A stretch of DNA of 64,000 nucleotides. It comes from Aspidapion aeneum. Taxonomy: Eukaryota; Arthropoda; Insecta; Coleoptera; Brentidae. Positions 33,720 to 46,042 of the stretch are shown piece after piece; position 1 is the stretch's first letter; every line of letters begins with the position of its first letter. The DNA is taken from NCBI GenBank assembly GCA_963576565.1, contig OY755039.1:129880140-129944139 (forward strand), given 5' to 3'. A program made the position numbers and the translations under genes. The notes under the pieces were generated by a model. The model was not told the origin of the DNA and did not search any database. It saw only the letters and a program-made list of their open reading frames with translations.

Positions 33720-34370
33720 TTAGCGTCTAACTTATATACAGGGTGTTATTAAATAAGATGCTAATATTAAAGGAGGGTATTTCTGGGTCTGATTTATTAA
33801 AAAAATTATATAAACTTATGTCCTTAATGTCTGAACTTTTAAGATACATTTTTAAAAATTTTTAATAGATCCCTTATTAATTAATAGCTGTGATACTGCT
33901 CTAGATATTTTTGTGAAATTTGGTACACACTACACATTTTGAAATTTTTTACTGTATAACATTAATTACCACCTTTATATTTTCAGTAGGCCTTCCGGTG
34001 TCCCAAAGCAAAAAACACAATTTAGCATATTATTTGCCAACGAGCTCAAATATCTTCGTTAGAGCTTTTCGACAGTTTTTACAACTATTTGTGCAAATAT
34101 TGCTTAACGTCATTTATGTTTGAGTTTCTCTGTTCGAATCTCGATTTCCAATTTCCATTTAAGCTCGGCGCTATTTTCTCCTCTCTTAATCAAGCAGGCA
34201 CGTAGATAGTTTTTCTTCCTGGGGGAGTACTCCCATATATAGAATGCTGTTATTTAGTGACGCCACATGAGGCTTTGGACAGGGTAGTCAGAAATTCTTA
34301 TACTTTAGGGGTGCCACGCTCAATTTTTTATTGCAAAATTCTTATTAACGCAGTAGCTACAATTAATAAT
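33720..34370. other. Unclassified sequence with an isolated ACAGGGTGT box
   Basis: tatacagggtgttattaaat at about 33735 has no inverted partner nearby. Otherwise nothing supportable. Confidence 0.35.
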
Positions 34371-34805
34371 AGATAGTTTAAGTTGTGCTACGTATTTTAA
34401 CGTAAGCATGAGATTTGACAGATACGCAAGCGCACTTCGTCACACCGTCGTCAAGGTCACGTTGGGAGCTTATGTATTTACGTTAGCTTATGGCAGTCTG
34501 CGGGCACCTTAACGTTACCAAAGAATAGAATTGGTTGATTGACCGATGGAAAAATGAGGCCTAGACGATAATTTCCGCTTCTAGTACAAACGATTCTTTG
34601 CAAATATATTCCTACTGTAGTTGAAAAGACAAAAAACAAATTTGTAACATCAAAAAAACACAGTGCAGAATTCCATATTCTCTGCTATTAGTAGACTTGT
34701 TATGGTAACGTAAAAACATTCAACTTAAACTCAAATTTGGAACAAAACGTAGAGCGCTTAACGTGCAGTTTTACGTAAAAATACGTAGCACAACTTAAAC
34801 TATCT
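34371..34805. mobile_element. AGATAGTTTAAG foldback MITE, copy 2
   Basis: Same ends and interior as 18061-18488 (ctacgtattttaacg, cgcaagcgcacttcgtcac, cgtagagcgcttaacgtgc). The flanks show aat on both sides, a possible 3-bp duplication that copy 1 does not support. The high similarity between copies implies recent activity. Confidence 0.92.
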
Positions 34806-34889
34806 AATGTAAAAAACAGTAAAAATGACAGAAATGTTGTTGTTGCCCAGTTTATAGGTTCAGAAAATGATAATGATGTAGCGCTTATT

Positions 34890-35384
34890 ACAATAAATTG
34901 GTAAAAAAAATTTTTTAAGTCACAAGCTTTTATAAAATGCACTAAAAAATAAAAAATAATTTTTTAACATTCTAATATTATCATAATAATAAAAGCGATG
35001 GCCGACTGATGGATATTTTAACGATGTTAGCACGATAAGATATCCGTATCAATTAAATATCACTATTTGCAAGAATCAATCTAGCAGAAAAATTAAGAGG
35101 TACCAAACCCACCCAACCCGACCCAAGATACCCCAGCATTTCTTTGACATAGGTATGGCAATGGCATAGCATTGCGGCACATCAAACATATCTTTGATGA
35201 CTTGCTATGTTGAATATTCTTTAAGTGTTTGGATCACAAATTTAGATTAACTTATGCTTTGACTTGCGGCCATCGCTTTTATTATTATGATAATATTAGA
35301 ATGTTAGAAAATTATTTTTTATTTTTTAGTGCATTTTATAAAAGCTTGTGACTTAAAAAATTTTTTTTACCAATTTATTTTCTA
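34890..35384. mobile_element. Foldback element with ~110-bp near-perfect arms
   Basis: 34893-35004 (aataaattggtaaaaa ... ataaaagcgatggcc) is almost perfectly inverted at 35271-35384 (ggccatcgcttttattatta ... ttaccaatttatt). The spacer of about 265 bases has no ORF. Confidence 0.88.
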
Positions 35385-35479
35385 CTTTATAGTCTCAGCT
35401 ATCTACTCTATTAAATGAAAATATTTGTTCAAACAGAACAGAAGAGTTTATTCTAGATTATAATGAAATCGCTGATCGT

Positions 35480-36112
35480 GAGTTGTTTGGAAACTCATTT
35501 TTCTATTGGGGAAAAGAGAGGGTGGGGGTAGAGGTAGAAATATATTTTTTGTTTGGGCTGTATTGTCATCGGACCTTTATGCATGAATGAACCAAATATT
35601 ATAAAAGTCATTTGAAGTGAAGTGTGTCAAAAACGCATTTTTATGGAAGGGGGTGGGGGGTAGGGTAGGAGGACAATTTTTCATTATTATTGTATTGTCA
35701 TCGGACCACTGTATGTATATCAAATTTCATCCAAATCGGATAATGGGAAGTGTGTCAAAAACGCATTTTTCTATAGATAGGGGTGGGGGTAGGAGTGGTA
35801 GGATTTTTTTAAAATGTTGTATTGTCATCGGACCACTATATGAATACCATATTTCATCCAAATCGAATAATGGGAAGTGTGTCAAAAACTCATTTTTCTA
35901 TAAAAGGGGGTTGGGGTAGGGGTGGGAGGATATTTTTTTCCTAATATAAAGGAAAGTGTGTTAAAAACAAATTTTTCTATGGAAGGGGGTGGGGGTAGGG
36001 GTGGGAGGATATTTTTTTCTTATTGTTGTATTATCATCGGACCACTATGTGTGTACCAAATTTTATCCAAATCGGATAATGGGAAGTGTGTCAAAAACGC
36101 TTCACAAGATTT
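35480..36112. repeat. Minisatellite, ~128-bp units with GGGGGTGGGGG cores
   Basis: Units start near 35620, 35747, 35876, 35953 and 36087 with aagtgtgtcaaaaacgc, then catttttctat, a ggggtgggggtagggg core, tattgtcatcggaccacta and tttcatccaaatcg. The last partial unit leads directly into the octanucleotide array. Apparent Gly/Arg-rich frames are by-products. Confidence 0.88.
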
Positions 36113-38446
36113 GATAGATAGTTAGTTAAATAGTTAGATAGTTAGATAGTTAGATAGTTAGATAGTTAGATAGTTAGATAGTTAGATAGTTAAATAGTTA
36201 GATAGTTAGATAGTTAGATAGTTAGATAGTTAGATAGTTAGATAGTTAGATAGTTAGATAGTTAGATAGTTAGATAGTTAGATAGTTAGATAGTTAGATA
36301 GTTAGATAGTTAGATAGTTAGATAGTTAGATAGTTAGATAGTTAGATAGTTAGATAGTTAGATAGTTAGATAGATAGATAGATAGTTAGATAGTTAGATA
36401 GTTAGATAGTTAGATAGTTAGATAGTTAGATAGTTAGATAGTTAGATAGTTAGATAGTTAGATAGTTAGATAGTTAGATAGTTAGATAGTTAGATAGTTA
36501 GATAGTTAGATAGTTAGATAGTTAGATAGTTAGATAGTTAGATAGTTAGATAGTTAGATAGTTAGATAGTTAGATAGTTAGATAGTTAGATAGTTAGATA
36601 GTTAGATAGTTAGATAGTTAGATAGTTAGATAGTTAGATAGTTAGATAGTTAGATAGTTAGATAGTTAGATAGTTAGATAGTTAGATAGTTAGATAGTTA
36701 GATAGTTAGATAGTTAGATAGTTAGATAGTTAGATAGTTAGATAGTTAGATAGTTAGATAGTTAGATAGTTAGATAGTTAGATAGTTAGATAGTTAGATA
36801 GTTAGATAGTTAGATAGTTAGATAGTTAGATAGTTAGATAGTTAGATAGTTAGATAGTTAGATAGTTAGATAGTTAGATAGTTAGATAGTTAGATAGTTA
36901 GATAGTTAGATAGTTAGATAGTTAGATAGTTAGATAGTTAGATAGTTAGATAGTTAGATAGTTAGATAGTTAGATAGTTAGATAGTTAGATAGTTAGATA
37001 GTTAGATAGTTAGATAGTTAGATAGTTAGATAGTTAGATAGTTAGATAGTTAGATAGTTAGATAGTTAGATAGTTAGATAGTTAGATAGTTAGATAGTTA
37101 GATAGTTAGATAGTTAGATAGTTAGATAGTTAGATAGTTAGATAGTTAGATAGTTAGATAGTTAGATAGTTAGATAGTTAGATAGTTAGATAGTTAGATA
37201 GTTAGATAGTTAGATAGTTAGATAGTTAGATAGTTAGATAGTTAGATAGTTAGATAGTTAGATAGTTAGATAGTTAGATAGTTAGATAGTTAGATAGTTA
37301 GATAGTTAGATAGTTAGATAGTTAGATAGTTGGATAGTTGGATAGTTGGATAGTTAGATAGTTAGATAGTTAGATAGTTAGATAGTTAGATAGTTAGATA
37401 GTTAGATAGTTAGATAGTTAGATAGTTAGATAGTTAGATAGTTAGATAGTTAGATAGTTAGATAGTTAGATAGTTAGATAGTTAGATAGTTAGATAGTTA
37501 GATAGTTAGATAGTTAGATAGTTAGATAGTTAGAGAGTTAGATAGTTAGATAGTTAGATAGTTAGATAGTTAGATAGTTAGATAGTTAGATAGTTAGATA
37601 GTTAGATAGTTAGATAGTTAGATAGTTAGATAGTTAGATAGTTAGATAGTTAGATAGTTAGATAGTTAGATAGTTAGATAGTTAGATAGTTAGATAGTTA
37701 GATAGTTAGATAGTTAGATAGTTAGATAGTTAGATAGTTAGATAGTTAGATAGTTAGATAGTTAGATAGTTAGATAGTTAGATAGTTAGATAGTTAGATA
37801 GTTAGATAGTTAGATAGTTAGATAGTTAGATAGTTAGATAGTTAGATAGTTAGATAGTTAGATAGTTAGATAGTTAGATAGTTAGATAGTTAGATAGTTA
37901 GATAGTTAGATAGTTAGATAGTTAGATAGTTAGATAGTTAGATAGTTAGATAGTTAGATAGTTAGATAGTTAGATAGTTAGATAGTTAGATAGTTAGATA
38001 GTTAGATAGTTAGATAGTTAGATAGTTAGATAGTTAGATAGTTAGATAGTTAGATAGTTAGATAGTTAGATAGTTAGATAGTTAGATAGTTAGATAGTTA
38101 GATAGTTAGATAGTTAGATAGTTAGATAGTTAGATAGTTAGATAGTTAGATAGTTAGATAGTTAGATAGTTAGATAGTTAGATAGTTAGATAGTTAGATA
38201 GTTAGATAGTTAGATAGTTAGATAGTTAGATAGTTAGATAGTTGGATAGTTAGATAGTTAGATAGTTAGATAGTTGGATAGTTAGATAGTTAGATAGTTA
38301 GATAGTTAGATAGTTAGATAGTTAGATAGTTAGATAGTTAGATAGTTAGATAGTTAGATAGTTAGATAGTTAGATAGTTAGATAGTTAGATAGTTAGATA
38401 GTTAGATAGTTAGATAGTTAGATAGTAAGATAGTTAGATAGTTAGA
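36113..38446. repeat. 2.3-kb (GATAGTTA)n octanucleotide array
   Basis: About 290 units of GATAGTTA with very few variants: GTTGGATA triplet near 37328-37350, gagagtta near 37533, single GTTGGATA units near 38242 and 38274, aagatagtt near 38428, and gatagata near 36113 and 36371. Such homogeneity over 2.3 kb suggests recent expansion. No coding role. Confidence 0.98.
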
Positions 38447-39056
38447 CAGAACATCTGAAGCTAAATAAAAGCTTGTAAAAATAGAGCTCGATAAATAGTG
38501 TATAAAGGAGAGTATAGTGATTGCAATGAGATGTTTATTTGACATATCTAGAAGGATTTGAATTTTCTGCACTAAAATAAACATTTACGAGAAAAGTTGA
38601 TTGTCTAGTTACTTTTAAACACACTGTACAAAAATTTTTATTTAAGAAAATGATGTACTTTGTACTTGTATTGTTGTAACGTGCTGACTTTGAGTTTTTC
38701 ATAGTGATTTATAACGTCGTCATAAAAAAGAAACTACTTAAATTGATGATAAAAATTTTACTTATTTTTATAAACACTCTGTATTGTGAGCAGTTCAAAC
38801 TAATTTTCTTTTCGTAAAATATAAAGAAAAGCTATGTATCTTCTATTGGGTATATATTTTTTGAAAATATCGTTACGTCTAAGAAATCCACATACTTTTC
38901 CATCTTTTTAGATTTTTTTAATTTAGAATTATTAATTAAAACCCCCTATACTCCGAGCCTGTATGTGTCACACCCCTCCAGCAATTTTTGTTATAAAGAA
39001 AAACAATTTGTTTATGCTTACATTAAATTTCAACTCCTTATCTTGCATAAGTAAGT
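38447..39056. other. Unclassified sequence between the two satellite arrays
   Basis: AT-rich, no ORF or repeat match. Confidence 0.35.
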
Positions 39057-39057
39057 A

Positions 39058-40017
39058 ATGGAATGGAATGGAATGGAATGGAATGGAATGGAATGGAATG
39101 AAATGCAATGCAATGCAATGCAATGCAATGCAATGCAATGCAATGCAATGCAATGCAATGCAATGCAATGCAATGCAATGCAATGCAATGCAATGCAATG
39201 CAATGCAATGCAATGCAATGCAATGCAATGCAATGCAATGCAATGCAATGCAATGCAATGCAATGCAATGCAATGCAATGCAATGCAATGCAATGCAATG
39301 CAATGCAATGCAATACAATTCAATGCAATGCAATGCAATGCAATGCAATGCAATGCAATGCAATGCAATGCAATGCAATGCAATGCAATGCAATGCAATG
39401 CAATGCAATGCAATGCAATGCAATGCAATGCAATGCAATGCAATGCAATGCAATGCAATGCAATGCAATGCAATGCAATACAATGCAATGCAATGCAATG
39501 CAATGCAATGCAATGCAATGCAATGCAATGCAATGCAATGCAATGCAATGCAATGCAATGCAATGCAATGCAATGCAATGCAATGCAATGCAATGCAATG
39601 CAATGCAATGCAATGGAAATGAACGGAACGGAACGGAACGGAACGGAACGGAACGGAACGGAACGGAACGGAACGGAACGGAACGGAACGGAACGGAACG
39701 GAACGGAACGGAACGGAACGGAACGGAACGGAACCGAACGGAACGGAACGGAACGGAACGGAACGGAACGGAACGGAACGGAACGGAACGGAACGGAACG
39801 GAACGGAACGGAACGGAACGGAACGGAACGGAACGGAGCGGAAATAGAATAGAATAGAATAGAATAGAACAGAACAGAACAGAACAGAACAGAACAGAAC
39901 AGAACAGAACAGAACAGAACAGAACAGAACAGAACAGAACAGAACAGAAAAGAATAGAATAGAATAGAACAGAAAAAAATAGAATAGAATAGAATAGAAT
40001 AGAATAGAATAGAATAG
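39058..40017. repeat. Compound pentanucleotide array: GGAAT, GCAAT, GGAAC, AGAAT/AGAAC
   Basis: Blocks in order: (GGAAT)n to about 39100, (GCAAT)n about 39105-39615 with rare variants at 39314 and 39480, (GGAAC)n about 39623-39838, (AGAAT)n to 39868, (AGAAC)n to 39949, then mixed AGAAT to 40017. All blocks keep the same 5-base phase and the AA core and differ by one or two bases. Because five is prime to three, each strand reads open in several frames with a five-residue protein repeat; these are not genes. Confidence 0.97.
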
Positions 40018-40019
40018 CT

Positions 40020-40640
40020 TTGTTGACCACATTTTCTAAAAATACAATTGTAGCAAGTCTAACAAATTTTATACTAAGCTAAAAAATTAATAAAAAACAC
40101 CAGTGTATTTGTAAAAAAAGTTATTCTAAAAATAATTGTGTAAGAAAACGAGTTGCACAATATTACAATAGAATAAACACAGAACAACAGAGGCGCCAAT
40201 TTTATTTTTACATGAATAAATTGAAAACAAATAAATTCTCATAAAAATGACGTCATTAGTATCAAAAGAGAATGAAATAACATGTACAGACCAATCAGAT
40301 GCGTTTATTCGAGGGACATTCCTTGGTTTTCAATAGTCGGAGTAACAGCGCTGCTCGAATAAGTTTTAATCCATTTAATTTTCACTTTGTTTCATGATAC
40401 AAACTTGCTCAAGGGGGTGATACTGTCCCTCAGTACCCCCTTTATCTACGTGCCTGTATTTTCTCTTCTCTTAATCAAGGTGAATATGTTGTTTATTTCC
40501 CATTTGGATTTGCGATCGTAAACTAGCTTAAATTTAATTAACTCTTGTTATGTTTACCACCAAGGGACCGATGCGATGGTTAAGAAATCTCTGTGGAACA
40601 TAGGTCGTTAAAAGACGCCATTTAAAAGTTAGACCACCAC
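40020..40640. other. Unclassified sequence
   Basis: No supportable feature. Confidence 0.35.
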
Positions 40641-40647
40641 AATTAGT

Positions 40648-40810
40648 GCAGGCGCTGTAGGTAGTTGAGTATGCAAAATATGAGGACCGCACTTTGAAAG
40701 TGGATGCTAGCTGAGAATAGATCACAGATTAACGATCTGAATGTTGCTAAGCCAGGTTTTGGTCCAATTTTTTTTATCTCTCCTCCTCTTATTAGTTGGG
40801 TTCGAATATC
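40648..40810 (+). repeat. Dispersed repeat shared with 60565-60725
   Basis: Blocks gtagttgagtatgcaaaata, tgaggaccgca, tcacagattaacgat, gaatgttgc and gtccaattttttttatc reappear as reverse complement at 60725 to 60565. About 150 bases are shared, with some indels. Class unknown; no tRNA-like boxes were recognised. Confidence 0.65.
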
Positions 40811-41530
40811 TGAAAATTTGTTGATGCCCTTTTATCCGACGCCACGATTTAGGCGTGATTACTAGGTTTTTCCACTTGGTGCCAAGCGCCAAGCCAAAGT
40901 ACCCAATTGCCGAGAGGCAATTAAAGAAAACGCATATCTGGTGATCAGCAGGAATAACGATTAAATTAAATTTCATATTTGAGAATAATCGCTCTATTAA
41001 TAAAAAACTTTGCCAAATTAGATTCGCCATTTTATTCTTTTTGTGTTAAACCTCTATACACCTGTCAAACATAAAAAATGTAGCTCGTCGGAAAGTAATC
41101 TCTGTCGCAAGATTTTAAACAAAAACATACAATTTCGAAGAAATTTCTGCGACCGATATGTTTGGTACTTCTTTGAACTGAAACTTCAATTATGCGCAGC
41201 GATATCAGAATTATTAATATAATTAATTATTAGAATAATTAAGGCTTATTACTGTGCAAAGGGCTCATAGTGGAAGTTTGTTTGCTTGAATAAATAATCC
41301 TTCGTAATTGGAGTAAACGGATTACAGCTTTCTTAGAATCATTATTTATGGTATGTTGGATATTTGGATTACGTGTATACGATATTCCTCGTTCTAATAA
41401 CTTGAAATCAAGGATTATAGTCAATTAATAGTTTCTTGAAATTATGTCTATAAATTTTATTTATATTATACATGTTGGGTATATAAAAAATATCCTGCCT
41501 ACACTTAGAAGAAACCAGAACTTTTTATGA
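40811..41530. other. Unclassified sequence
   Basis: A minus-strand frame of about 100 codons (41030-40722) overlaps the dispersed repeat and lacks any recognisable motif. I do not call it a gene. Confidence 0.3.
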
Positions 41531-41534
41531 AACC

Positions 41535-41700
41535 CGAGAACCTTCCAGATAAGAAGCCCATTCTGATGACTTGCGTTTCCCATGAAATAAACAACACAGG
41601 CATTCCTGCCCAATCAGCACCTTATTTTTAAGAACCTACCTGATAAGAAGCCCAATCTGCTGACTTGCGTTTCCCAGGAAATAAACAACACCAAATCAGC
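41535..41700. repeat. Tandem duplication of a ~92-bp unit
   Basis: gataagaagcccattctgat at about 41549 recurs as gataagaagcccaatctgct at about 41641. Both are followed by gacttgcgtttccca and gaaataaacaacac. Confidence 0.85.
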
Positions 41701-42527
41701 ACTTTCTAAGAAGTTTAAATCTAGAATAACAAAGAATTATTCCATTGCTTAATAAGCACTTTTTCTTTATATAAACTCAAACCATTGTATTGTTATTCTC
41801 TATAGAATCGTTCTTAAGTACACGTTAAAATGTAACGTTTTGTATTAATTAATTAAAATAAAGTTTTTATAAAATGTTAAAAGTAATCTTTAAAGTATAA
41901 CATACATATCAAACGGTGCATATAATCTTTTATAGCTGGTGTTTGGGCAGAATTTCCGAAGTTGTGGTGATTTTGATATAAATTAGCCTGGAGCTTTCAT
42001 TTACATTGAATAGGTTAAGGTTCATTTAAGCAAGATTAAAGTGAGTTTTTCCATTAAGGACTGCTTAACACGAAGTCATATTCTCTGTGTTATCGCGCTG
42101 TCTCTACAATCTTCAGGAGTAATCAAAGCACTTTCTCAAGTTTATCAGGCAAGATTCTTCCCATATTTCGGGTTACTTTAAGTTTATCTTTAGTGTTGCC
42201 ACGAGACGAGAATAAAGTGTTAAGTCCATTCTGGTATATACTAACTTCTGAAAATAACAATATATTTTTTTTATGTAAAACCACCGGTATTAATTTTAAA
42301 CGATGTATCGACGTCGAAACTTAGAGTTTACAATATAAGTACCGGGTAAAATTTCGTTTACCCTAAATGTGCTATTAAAATTATTTTTTTTGTGGTCTTT
42401 ATAGAGATCTATGTTCCTGACAAACAAGGATATGTGTTTTCATTTGAAAATAAAGAAAACAAATCTATTATTTAAAATACTTTTGCAAGGGCAGTACTTA
42501 CGTAGCTCGGAGATCTCGATTGATAGG
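41701..42527. other. Unclassified sequence
   Basis: No supportable feature. Confidence 0.35.
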
Positions 42528-42529
42528 TC

Positions 42530-42664
42530 TTTTAGGGTCCATCTCACCGACTTTTTTTTCGTTACTTAGCTTAAAGCGTTTCTTAATATAATCATAATAT
42601 GACGTAGTAAGGAACACTTAAGGTTAAGTAACGAAAAAAAGAGTCGGTGCGATGGGCTATTAAT
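42530..42664. mobile_element. Small foldback MITE, ~135 bp
   Basis: tccatctcaccgacttt, then ttcgttacttagcttaa on the left pairs with ttaaggttaagtaacgaa and gagtcggtgcgatggg on the right. No target duplication could be set. Confidence 0.75.
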
Positions 42665-42715
42665 GGAGTTCAATATTCCTTTTCATATACTTTCTAAAAA
42701 AATCAGAGGTTTTTG

Positions 42716-44243
42716 ACCTCTATAAACTTAGCATTACCACTTAAGAATTGGATATTCGCAATATATGCATTAATTGTCGTAAATTTGTCGTAAATTTGTT
42801 GTGAAAGAAAAAAATTTGTCGCGCCACCCGTTTTCCTGAAAAGGGTATGTAATGCTAAGTTGAGTCTCAACTTAGCACTTCCACCCCAGAAAAAATTAAA
42901 ATTTTCAAAAACTAATCTATGGAATAATTGTCGTAAATTTGTCGTAAAATTTGTCGTGAAAGAAAAAAATTTGTCGCGCCACCCGTTTTCCTGAAAAGGG
43001 TATGTAATGCTAAGTTGAGTCTCAACTTAGCACTACCACCCCAGAAAAAATAAAAATTTTCAAAAACTAATAAATTCATTAATTGTCGTGAATTTGTCGT
43101 AAATTTGTCGTAAAAGAAAAACAATTGTTGCGTCATCCGTTTTCCCGGAAACGGGCAGTGAGCAACTTTGAGATTTCTCAGCTAAATCTTAGTGAACTTT
43201 AAGCTTTTTCACATTACGAGGATGTAGTACACACGTGTCCGAAAAGTTTTTTCCAACCATTGCCTATGCTATGCTTGATCTTTATTTTATTAGGGGTCGC
43301 CTATTTATTACGTAACAGGATTTGGAGGGCTTCCTAAAAGTTTGGCAAAGTGTAACAAGGGGTAGGGAGGGCTTCTCGACTTTGTTAGGTAAGAACTTTT
43401 GCCTACAATAAAATAAATAAAGCTATACAACTAGTAGGTACCTAGTGTTCCTAGAAGATGGTATTTTGTTAGTATGAACATATTTATATCCGTTCTTTGT
43501 AGCAAAATTCCTATGATTGTTAAAAGGACAACATAATATTTCTTGAGAAGTTCGCTATTTTTCGTTAATTCTAAAACAATGCAAAATCCTGGCGTTAGCT
43601 TGATCATTGAAAACAGCGAGCAATGAATATTTATATTAACACCACAAAGGGTTATATTGAAAAGTAAAAACAGCACGTAATATAACGATTGTTTCACCAA
43701 AAATTTACAATCGCGCGCAAGGTTAAATATACTACATCTTCGTATTGTGAAAAAGCTTAAAGATCACTAAGATTTAGCTGAGAAATCTCAAAATTGCTCA
43801 CTGCCCGTATCCGGGGAAACGGATGACGCGACAGTTGTTTTTCTTTTACGACAAATTTACGACAAATTCACGACAATTAATGCATTTATTAGTTTTTGAA
43901 AATTTTAATTTTTTCTGGGGTGGTAGTGCTAAGTTGAGACTCAACTTAGCATTACATACCCTTTTTAGGAAAACGGGTGGCGCGACAAATTTTTTTCTTT
44001 CACGACAAATTTACGACAATTATTCCATATATTAGTTTTTAAAAATTTTCATTTTTTTCTGGGGTGGTAATGCTAAGGTAATGCTAAGTTGAGACTCAAC
44101 TTAGCATTACATACCCTTTTCAGGAAAACGGGTGGCGCGACAAATTTTTTTATTTCACGACAAATTTACGACAAATTTACAACAATTAATGCATATATTG
44201 CGAATATCCAATTCTTAAGTGGTAATGCTAAGTTTATAGAGGT
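42716..44243. mobile_element. 1.5-kb inverted repeat, each arm of three ~170-bp subunits
   Basis: The outer ends acctctataaacttagcatt and aatgctaagtttatagaggt are exact inverses. Each arm (about 42716-43245 and 43720-44243) has repeated subunits with ttgtcgtaaatttgtcgtaa, gcgccacccgttttcctgaa, aagggtatgtaatgctaag and a local palindrome ctaagttgagtctcaacttag. The inner arm ends share gagatttctcagctaaatct. The 470-base spacer has no recognised gene. It looks like a foldback transposon with internal duplications. Confidence 0.9.
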
Positions 44244-44249
44244 TACTTT

Positions 44250-45110
44250 TTGAGTAAAAGGCTAATTAAGGAAAAAATAGTCAAAAATTCAAGATAGCGC
44301 CGCCATTTCGACACTGTTCCTTAATGGGATCGGGAATTTTACTAAGTTTAATGGAAACCCAATAGCTATCGTTTGCGCATAGTCTTGATTTTATGTTTTT
44401 GAATTTTTTTTATTTTTTAATTTTTTTATCAGTCATCCCATATCCAAGTATGTAAGGGCGCACTTCAAAAAATCATATCTTTTAGAATATACGGTCAAAT
44501 GTAACGACTCAAGTATCAGTGTACTTAGAAAACCTTACTCTTATGGAAAAAATAATACATCAGAATTGTTTGGTAGCCATATTTGTTTTAATCCGCGATT
44601 AAACTCTGATTTTGTTAAAATTTGCAAACTACCCCCCACAAACTTTGGCGCGCCGTAAAGCAAAAGCTATTGGTCGGAGCGAAAAAATGCATAAAACCAA
44701 AGTTGTGCGCAATTTTGTTCTCTACATATCTTATTTGAACTTTTTTTTTATAGCACCTATTCCAACGGAGCTATTTTCTTCCAAGCGCCGCGATGCAGGG
44801 TTTTCATCCCCCCCCCTCCAGCGGCAACCCTCCGAGGACGCAAACTGAGATGTAATATCAAGGGACCTATGTCTACCATCCCACCAATTTTCATTTTTGT
44901 TTGATTTTTTGCAAATAGAACCCCATATTTTGTACCTAACGCTTGGCCTATTAAGCCGAAGTATCGATTTTTTCCCTTTTCTTTGTTCATCCATACTTCT
45001 ACCCCCAAATACACTCAATAAACGAATACACTACTGGTATAGAACTCAACAGATCCGAGTGGACCGCTTCTCTGATGCCCGAAAATATAATATAAAATAT
45101 AATATTGCTA
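44250..45110. other. Unclassified sequence
   Basis: Overlapping short frames at 44731-45018 on the minus strand have no recognisable motif and look non-coding. Confidence 0.3.
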
Positions 45111-45114
45111 CGTA

Positions 45115-45425
45115 AAGGTAAGCATCGTCAAAGAAACCGCCGCGAGACGTGGCTGCACGTTAGATAATTCGGGGGAGACGTACGGGCGGGTTAAACGATG
45201 TCCTTTCGCGCTAGCCCGGGTGTAAGTTTATCCTGGCCCGGACCTGAGAACATAAGGGGTTGGTGGCACTTTTACGGAGGTTGAGGGGGCGGTAAACGCC
45301 GCCTCCTCGACACTTTTTTTTACCTCGTCCCACACGTATGCCCCGCAGGTGTTTCTTGAATGTCCGCTCTTCGCCGCCTTAAAAGTAAACTTGCTTTGTG
45401 AAAAGATAATATTTTCCACATATTT
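45115..45425. repeat. GC-rich patch, possible LINE fragment
   Basis: The base composition is far more GC-rich than the surroundings. The plus strand reads VSIVKETAARRGCTLDNSGE, TYGRVKRCPFALARV, then near 45330 HTYAPQVFLECPLFAALKV; the FLECPLF text resembles the zinc-binding C-terminus of R1/Jockey-type LINEs. The evidence is too thin for a firm call. Confidence 0.3.
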
Positions 45426-46042
45426 TTGAGAAAATACGTTTTCTAGATTAATATAGATTTTTTTTCTGTGTAGGAACGTGATTTATTTTTGGAGTTTAAA
45501 GTGCATCTAAACATTTTTATCGTTATAATACATACGAGGAATTTTTAACGATGTGCAGCTTCAACACAAAGTAGCTCGCAGGAATAGATAAATTGTGTCT
45601 CTTTTTGAAATATAACAATACTATAAAAAATTGGATGACTTACCTTTTCTGCTGCTTTGTTGTTACAAATATATACAGGCTGACGACTTTTACCGAAACG
45701 CTGCCTCTAGCGAGTTAGTTTGATTTTTTGAAAAAGCAGAAACACCTCAACCAGGGCCGTACCCAGAAACAACTTTCAGGGGGGGATAAGAAGTTTAAAA
45801 TACATTTTTGTAAAGTTTGCTTTTTGTGTTGGTAATTGCACAAAATGTTAATTTCTAGCACGTTTTTTTAACTTTATATATCGAAAAATTTGTTTTTCTT
45901 CGATATTTCCTTTAATTTTTACGCAATATTTATTCTTAACGCCTCCTATTAAAGCAACATTTATTTTTTTAGTAAACTTGCAAAAAAAAAAACGTTTTCC
46001 AGCCTATACAAAGATGGTGCTTAATATGTCAAATATCTAATG
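45426..46042. other. Unclassified AT-rich sequence
   Basis: No supportable feature. Confidence 0.35.

Noticed and set aside
36113..38446. CRISPR-like array or telomeric repeat
   Set aside because: There are no unique spacers; the unit is an eight-base tandem repeat unlike the insect TTAGG telomere.
39058..39104. GGAAT repeat as a hint of human satellite III contamination
   Set aside because: It is joined in phase to GCAAT, GGAAC and AGAAC blocks and embedded in the same AT-rich insect-type sequence.
38968..40032. Long open frames on both strands over the pentanucleotide array (up to about 350 codons)
   Set aside because: They are five-residue periodic translations of pentanucleotide repeats without stops; a period of five bases gives several open frames automatically.
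44731..45018. Minus-strand ORFs of 85-95 codons
   Set aside because: Two overlapping frames of equal length, no motif, no splice context and no match to any family recognised here.
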